Assembly (NCBI GenBank): GCA_022036555.1
Contig: CM039133.1
Span: 7,285,894 to 7,349,893, forward strand
From: Microstegium vimineum
Taxonomy: Eukaryota; Streptophyta; Magnoliopsida; Poales; Poaceae
Reading direction: 5' to 3'
Length of the DNA: 64,000 nt
Shown: piece after piece, positions 57,040 to 64,000 of the stretch
Layout: each line of letters opens with the position of its first letter
Numbering within the stretch: the stretch's first letter is position 1
Notes under the pieces: model-generated
What the model was told of the DNA's origin: nothing
Database searches by the model: none
What the model saw: only the letters and a program-made list of their open reading frames with translations
Position numbers and translations under genes: made by a program

Positions 57040-59899
57040 GTGGTTGCTTTTAAGTTGGTCAAGTTTTAACCATAATTAGCTTTAGTTATGCTTAACCCAG
57101 TTGATAACCACATGATCATTAATGAATCCACCTTTTATTTCGTAACTCCAAACTTACCATTATCAGTAGTAATAACAACATGATCAACTAACACTATGAG
57201 TTTTCCGAGCCGCTCGTGACCGTGAGCACGGCTATCATGATAGATTTACACTCTGCAAAGGTTACACACTTTACCCACAAGTCGTGTTGCCCTTTTGCCC
57301 GAGGTGATCAACCTCTTAACCCAATTCAAAGGAAGGTCGGCACGGTACACTACGAAGTCTTTCAAAAGCCCTTTCTAGCATGTAGCAGACCCTACGAACC
57401 CAATGCAAAGGGGTATATGGGACACCCTGATGGTACCACCCGCAACGGTCCTCACATAAGCTATACCCCATAACCAGCTGGGCAAAGGAGACTTTCACAA
57501 ACCACAAGCATGCCAGTCCAAACTTCATACTTTACTAAAGCCAGAGCCATATAGCACTCATGGTTGCATTTAAGTCCCAGCTTTTGCCCTATAGTGTGGT
57601 CCTATTCCATGTTGCTATAAAAGCCAGTTTTAACTCCTTGTTGCATATATCATTAATCAAGATTCATCTCATAATTCATTATTGTATAGCATAGCAAGGC
57701 TACCCACATGCATAGATCCCATTGGCGACAAGGAATAAAAGGATAACAATCTGTGATATAGATCTATGTAGGAATCAAGTTAAGACACACATGCATCATG
57801 ACTAAATTGATTATAGTGAATGGGTAACAAGGATGATCCCATGTTAAACTTACCTTAAATGCTTAGATCCTTTCTTCACTTGATTCTGGATCTTCTGGTG
57901 ATTTCTTCTTGATCTCCATGTAAATCTCACTGATTGGACAGGATCATAAACACCACACAAGCATCTGAACAATCATACAAAGCATACAATATATCTAATT
58001 TAGAACAATACACCAATCAATGAAAAAGGTTTAAAAGAAATCTACGTCTTGCTACGATCACGCAGACGTGAGAATCACGCTAATCGGATCTATAACGAAA
58101 AAGAAACGGCTACCGAAAGATTTAACTTTTAAAAGAAAACTAGGCTTTATTTATTTTATCTATATAAAATCATAAACTGGATACTTTAGAGAAATACCCA
58201 AATTAAGTTAAGTCACATTATATTTGATTAATAAAAACAAGATTAAACTAAATAGATTTTGTTTATGAAAAACCAAAGTGAAAACCTAGATTAGATTTAA
58301 TTGGAAAACTATTGAATATAGATTAATCAATTATCATTTTATTTAAAAGAGGAAAACATGATTAATACTGTTACTAACTGTAGATCTTATCGTTACAAAA
58401 CCAACGCAACTTGAACGGTCTAAAACGAATCTAGAACAGAGAAGTGATGAATTTTCTAAGATTAAGAGATTAAACTTGATTTTAAAAACCATTAAATAAA
58501 TAATTATTTTTCAAGGTTGCAAAATAGAGTAGATTAGGGTTTCAAAAATGTAGATCTCGATGAAATGAATCTAACACAATTTGATTGGATCAAATTGGAG
58601 TTAAAACGGAGATGTTAGGGACAAAACAAGTTGGATGGCAATTCTGTGAATAGATGGATTCATTTTCGAATAGAAATAAATAAGGAAATTCGGAATTATC
58701 TGCTGGACTGGATTGCAGGTTGAAAAGATGGAACCCGAGGGTCTCTTTAGAATATATGCGAGCGAAGGGGTATCCGTGATTGTGATCCGTTGGATCTTAG
58801 ATGGATGAACGAGATTAGATCGGGCAATGGGAGAGGAAGCTGCTGGCCGGAACAGGGGAAGACACGGCGGTCTCCATGGCAGGTGGTGGCCAATCTCGCC
58901 GACACAAGCCAATAGAGCTCTACGGGGCACTATTTCGCAAGATAGAATGATGGGGAGCAAGAGGGGGAACACGCGAACTCACCCAAGGCTTCGGATATGA
59001 CCGGAGGCGGATGGAGGTGTCCAACGATGAGAAGCAGCGGTCGGCGGCTCCCTGCAGTGACGGCGTGTGCGGGTGAGTAGCATAGAGCGGAAAAGATAGG
59101 TGTAAAAGGGATTCGGTGGCGCTGCGAGCTTGATTCGAAGCTCACAGAGCCTCTTACCGCGATGACGAGGCCACAGAGATGCTCGGCGGCGGTACCAGGA
59201 CCTTGTGACAATGGCGGCGCTGCGGCTAGGGATAGACATGGGCGGCAGAACATCGCTAAGGGTTTGGATCAGGGTGGAGGGGCTCGGGAGTGGTATTTAT
59301 AGGGTTAGGGAGGCTTACCCTCCACACAATCCACGAGGACGGGGCGGAGCCGAACTCCGACTCGAGGCAGAGTCCCGGGAGGGGACGAGCTGGAGGAGGG
59401 AGGTGCAGCTGACAAGCGAGCCCGAGACGTCAACCGGTGAGGAAGGGATGGATGGCTCCCGCACGGAAACGGGTCGGCCTGGCCGAGCGGCCCAGCAGAG
59501 AGGAAGAGGGAGGCGGTGTGCAGCGCGGGCCAAAGAGAGAGGCGGGAAGAGGAGGCCAGTTGGGCCTCTTCGGCCGAAGGGAGATTAGAGAGGGAGGAGG
59601 GTTCTTTCTTTTCTTTTTTTTCTTTTCCCTTTGTTTTCAAAGTTTTTCTTAAATCGTTTTTGAAAGCCATTTTATTTTGATTTTCCAAAACATTTTCAAA
59701 ATATTTTGAATTGTTTTTTCTGAACAAAGCCACTCAACCAACAAAACAGTGCACCAGCTTGTATGCAAAAGCAAGTTGTTGCCTTAAGAAATTTTAATTT
59801 GATGAAAATGTTTTTATTTACCTAAATTTTCATGAGCACAAAATTAGAAATTAAACCATTTTCAATCTATCTTCAAAATTCAAATTTTTGGGTGTTACA
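57040..59899 (-). repeat. Ty3/gypsy 3' LTR, minus strand, right end truncated
   Basis: On the minus strand it starts TGTAACACCC at 59899, right after a polypurine tract. It is collinear with the LTR at 42861-46349 (GCCGCTCGTGACCGTGAGCACGGCT, AGCCAGAGCCAT, GGATAACAAGG). The GGGTGTGACA end is missing. Contains a GC-rich portion (58800-59600). Confidence 0.75.
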
Positions 59900-60035
59900 A
59901 TTCTACCCCCCTTAAGATGAATCTTGTCCTCGAGATTCGGAGAGACTGGAGAGATAGATAAAGATATCTTCAAAGATTATATCTACATGGGTATGTGTAG
60001 ATATCAGGGCGAGATTCCTTTTAAGGGTGGTAGAT
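59900..60035. other. 136-bp remnant with two opposed polypurine tracts
   Basis: ATTCTACCCCCCTTAAG at the left is a minus-strand tract and TTTTAAGGGTGGTAGAT at the right is a plus-strand tract. Each abuts a TGTAACACCC LTR start. Confidence 0.8.
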
Positions 60036-63000
60036 TGTAACACCCCATGTGTTAATTTCTAGATTATGGAAATAGATCCTATATTTAAACTTTGTTTAGT
60101 ACCCCAAGTATAAATCTCCCTCTAAGATTGTCAAGTAATGACTCCAGAAATTAATTTTGTTAAAACCTTCAACTCTTTCAAAATCCGGGTCTTTCCTAGT
60201 CATCAACTTTGGCATTCCGCATTCTCAATAATTTATCAAGCCATTTGAAATCTGTCAAACTCCTTCATACGATGTTCTTCTTTTTGAAAATTCGTAATAA
60301 TTCATAGAAACATCGTATGAATGTGTTTTTGGACTTTTTGAAATCCTAATGAAGTTCTCTATGCAGTAGATTCATAAAATATGGTGGTTTAGTTCATTAA
60401 TTTTTCTGTAAAAATCATTTTGTGAAAGCATGTCAATTTTGTTAAGATGTTTTTGTTATTTTTTTGACACTGTTATACTTGTCAAATAAATCTACAATTA
60501 TTATGTGATGATTATAAGTTAATGCTTGATGCCTGGTAAAAATTTTATGATTTTAGGTTTGATGGTTGTAGAGTTATAAAAATGGCAAAGTGTCTATGTC
60601 TTTGTTTAAGACTGCTGCAGTGATGTTTGTTAAGCAATTTATTTAGTAGTCAAGATGATTTTTTCTGTGGCTAAGTTGAATACCAAAGGGATAGATAATT
60701 TTATGATATGTCTTGTGTTAAAATTTCATGATTTTACACCTGATAGTTTAGGAGTTATCAATTTTACAAGTTGAGTGTAGTTGCTGTTCACTTTCTGGAC
60801 AGAGCTGATAAGAATGAGTTGTTTGAGCAATTTACTTTTAGATTCATGCTTTGTCACTGTGGAAAAATTTTAATTACATTTCATAATATTTCTAAAATGT
60901 TAAGATTCATATTTTTAGGTGTTGTACATCTCAGGTTATAGCTGTTTAAAGTTTAGTGCAGAATCTGCTTGTTGTTTGAGTTATTTGTAAGAGAACTTTT
61001 GTCTTTTTCATAGAGGCTTTTATATTTGTTTAAATGACCTGAAATTTTTATAGTAGACTAATGAGAGCATATGTAGGCCTCTGTAATTTTGTTAGAATTT
61101 ATTATGCATGTTTGATATGTGTTCATATTTACACCTAGTTATCTAAATAAATTAAGAAAAGGTATGCAAAGAATTTATTTAGTGGTGGACACTATGTTTT
61201 CTAGTGTTCATTAGTTATGTATGACATGTTGGTAAATTTGTTTTTGTCAAATTATGTGTTTGCACCATAAGTTAATATTTATTTATTGCAATTGCTAGTT
61301 TCTGGACAGTTCTAGGGGCAATGTAAATTACCCCTTGTTAATGATGTTCTTTGAGAACCTTGTGAATTCCAAAGTTGTAGATAGCTCATGTATCTAGCTC
61401 CTGTTAAAATTAATGGCATTTGACCAAGTAGTTTATGATTTATGCATGTTTTAAGTTGGAGATCAGAAGTGGTTGTTCTCTGTTTTTCAGGAACAGATTC
61501 TGAAACTTTACAATTTCGACTTATTTAACTTGTGAATCATGTTGTGCTAGTATGAAATGAAATGTAGATAATTTCATAAGCTTTCCAGAATATCTTCTTG
61601 CCAGTCCTTTTGATTTGTAAAACTCTAGATATGATTAAAATGGTGACTGTTGTCTTGCTGTCAAAAAAATGAATGCATAAGTTAATTGTTTAACTCTATT
61701 TTGGTTGTTTAATCTAATGTTTACCTCTTAATTAATGAATGCTTGGTAAGTCTGAACCTAAGTTCAGTTGTGTGTTTTACTTTAGATTCTTGTTATATCC
61801 AAATATCATGCTTGGTAAGGTTAAGTTAATCAGCTATAGATATCTATGCATTGTATAGTCTTGTGATGCCTTGAGTGTTTTAATTTGTCTTTGCTTGACT
61901 AAACTTATTAGTTAATCTTGATTGATTGATGTTTGATGAAGCTTGAATTAAGTCTTATGATGTGTCATATTTGAAGTGCTTAGCATATCCAACCTTTATG
62001 CTTAAATGACATTGCTTAATTAACTAAAAGTGTCTATGTCATGTATGAACTCTTGTTCACTTGAATGTTTGTTTGTGATGTAATTTTGTGTTATCAATTC
62101 ATTGCATTTATACATTTGCATCTTTGCATCTCATTAAGGTTCGATAGATTCATACGTGATGGTTAATGTCGAACCACAAGACGGTGATTGGTGGATCTAA
62201 TCGAAGATGTCTTGGTGCTGAATCCATAAGATGGATAATCTCGGAATTGTAATGATCGATCAATGATACTTGTCAAGCGAGTATCATCTAACAAACACTG
62301 ACTAGTGTTCTTATCCAGGCAAGCCCCGGTGCATTTAACCCATCCTTGTATTTAAAAGTTTTTATTTAAATACACTTATGGTTAATTATTGTATGGTTAC
62401 TTTTCAAGCAAATTCCTACTTGATGCATAGCCTTACCTTGAATTACTTACTTCCTGTACCTTGACACCGTTTTAAAAATACGAATGATGTTTTTATGCTG
62501 CTTAGCAATGCTTAGACCGATAGGGTCGGATGATTTTCTGTCATCTGCGAGAATAAGTGATAACATGATTGTTGCGGCAAATGGTTATGCACTTTTGATA
62601 AAGGAATGTGTTGTTGGAAGTAATAATTCGTGACCGTACGGACACGGTGGCTGAGAGCCATCAGCGGTGTCTGGTGAGCGGGTTCTTTCCGCCTGTGTCG
62701 TTAGGGTCTTGCCATTGTAAAAAGTTATAGGGTTGTGACTTTGGAGTACTTATCACATACCTTGGGGAAGCTGAACTCTGGCTATTCTCGTCTTAAGAAC
62801 GGTCAAACCGCACTGGGAGTGGAGAGATGGCGAGAGTAGTGTGTACCCTCCAAGTTAGCGAATTGGATGGAGGTGTACTGTGATCTCGGGTGGCGGAACC
62901 CCGGTTTTGGCGAGAGGATCCAAGGAAAGGTAGTCATATGCGTGCTTTAGTGTTGTATATGTCGTGTGGTTGGGAAGCCCCAGCTGGGATAAACCGATTC

Positions 63001-63681
63001 GAATCGTCGTGTTCCTCGGATATGGAAACATAACTCTGCCTTTTACATCGTAGTTAATGAAACTTAAACTGGATACTTGATGATTCCTTTTTGAGATGGT
63101 TTGTTGCCTCATTATCGATCAAAACATTCAGATCAATACTTGAGTAACTTTTATGAGAACCAAATGAATTTCAATTCTTTTTATAAATGCTCATTTATGC
63201 AAAACACTTGATTCTTGTAAAACCCCACCTTGATACCTATGACTTGCATATCTTTTGTCCACCAAATATTTTCTTTTGTCGGATAAGTCTTGTTGAGTAC
63301 TCCCGTACTCAGAGTTTGTTAACCCTTGTTGCAGATGAAGCTCCTATTGCGGTGTGTACAGCTCCGTGCTGTATGATCGTAGTTATGTTGAAGATCAGTC
63401 CTGGTATAACTCTTGGGCAGAGTACCTGACTTGATTATCTTATAATCTTTACCACTTGGCTTGATATAGTAATGAAACTTATGTTATATTTCTAAACTTA
63501 TGTTTTGTAATATGACTCTTATTTATTCTGCTACTTTGATGTAAATTTAATTATTGTATTACTTCTGCAACGATTATAATGAGGATCCTGCTCGGAAAGA
63601 GGTGGATGGCCCATTGCAAAACGGAATCGGTTGGACGTTAATCCTAGCAAGTGGGCCCTGTTCTTAAGAGGTTCCGTCACA
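60036..63681 (+). repeat. Ty3/gypsy 3' LTR, plus strand (3.65 kb)
   Basis: TGTAACACCCC at 60036 to GAGGTTCCGTCACA at 63681. Same family as the solo LTR at 38338-42080 (inverse orientation there). The polypurine tract at 60019-60035 makes it a 3' LTR, so its internal region has been lost. 60300-61700 contains loose near-repeats built on TTTTATGATTTT and GTTATA. No genes. Confidence 0.8.
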
Positions 63682-64000
63682 GTATGATTCTTTGATATGA
63701 GACCATTACTATTCTTGAAGTGAACCCTTTTGGTGTTCTGACTCTTCTTGACTAGAAAAACTATATAAGTGAGAACATCCATCATATAGATCTCCTTCAA
63801 ATGCGTTTGTTCCTTTGTCCTTAGGTTGGTCCTAACTCGACATGTCCAAATATAGAAGTTCGTTCAATCGACACTCACTTTCCATGCTTGGTGCAACACT
63901 GAGGTCTTCTGAGTCTTCATAGAACCAACTATAGACACTTATATCTTCTTCCTGTGTAATCCACACCAACTTGTCGAATATATGTTGAAGATTGAACTTC
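63682..64000. other. Unassigned right edge
   Basis: About 320 bp after the LTR. No recognisable protein domain or repeat on either strand; probably the target into which the element inserted. Confidence 0.4.

Overview
This is a plant nuclear window, almost certainly from a grass. The support is a grass-style CC-NB-LRR gene, a Ty1/copia solo LTR starting TGTTGGAATATGCCCTAGAG, a Tat-type Ty3/gypsy element with an antisense plant-mobile-domain gene, CACTA, PIF/Harbinger and hAT elements, and Helitrons. I see no bacterial operons, CRISPR array, rRNA or tRNA gene. Apart from one disease-resistance gene, nearly everything I can identify is transposable element (TE) sequence, much of it nested.

Layout. 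1-5396: 3' part of a Tat-lineage Ty3/gypsy element (end of pol, antisense multi-exon PMD gene, polypurine tract, 3' LTR). 5397-7503: mostly unassigned DNA with small MITEs. 7504-10968: an internally deleted L1-type LINE between 16-bp target duplications. 10985-19815: a decayed CACTA element with subterminal repeats, a TNP2 remnant and a right TIR. It contains two solo copia LTRs with perfect 5-bp duplications and a PIF/Harbinger gene pair (Myb/SANT ORF plus DDE nuclease). 19828-20951: a degenerate tandem array, then a 605-bp hAT foldback with an 8-bp duplication. About 20960-30448: an autonomous-type Helitron whose RepHel gene carries two in-frame stops. 30449-47413: a Helitron zone with further 3' termini at 32568, 46536 and 47413. 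One Helitron is split by a minus-strand Ty3/gypsy element (36065-46349), which in turn carries a 3.7-kb solo LTR (38338-42080).

48435-52800 (minus): a two-exon CC-NB-LRR gene, the only non-TE gene I can support. Its NB-ARC motifs are all present, but a probable 1-bp deletion disrupts the LRR end. 53020-55990: MITE DNA duplicated around an LTR fragment, then a second copy of the resistance gene's 3' flank with no gene attached, probably a relic of a tandem NLR cluster. 56039-56805: a small element with a 62-bp perfect palindrome and a GC-rich 105-bp minisatellite between 47-bp direct repeats. 57040-63681: two long Ty3/gypsy 3' LTRs pointing away from each other, only 136 bp apart.

How the parts relate: the TE genes are independent, and most carry stop codons explainable by one C-to-T change, as expected of old methylated repeats. 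The observations most worth following are the antisense PMD gene and its CATCGGC-rich composition, the Harbinger gene pair inside a CACTA, the clustered Helitron 3' ends, the extra ORF upstream of gag, and the NLR with its orphan 3' flank. I did not find a clearly new biological system.
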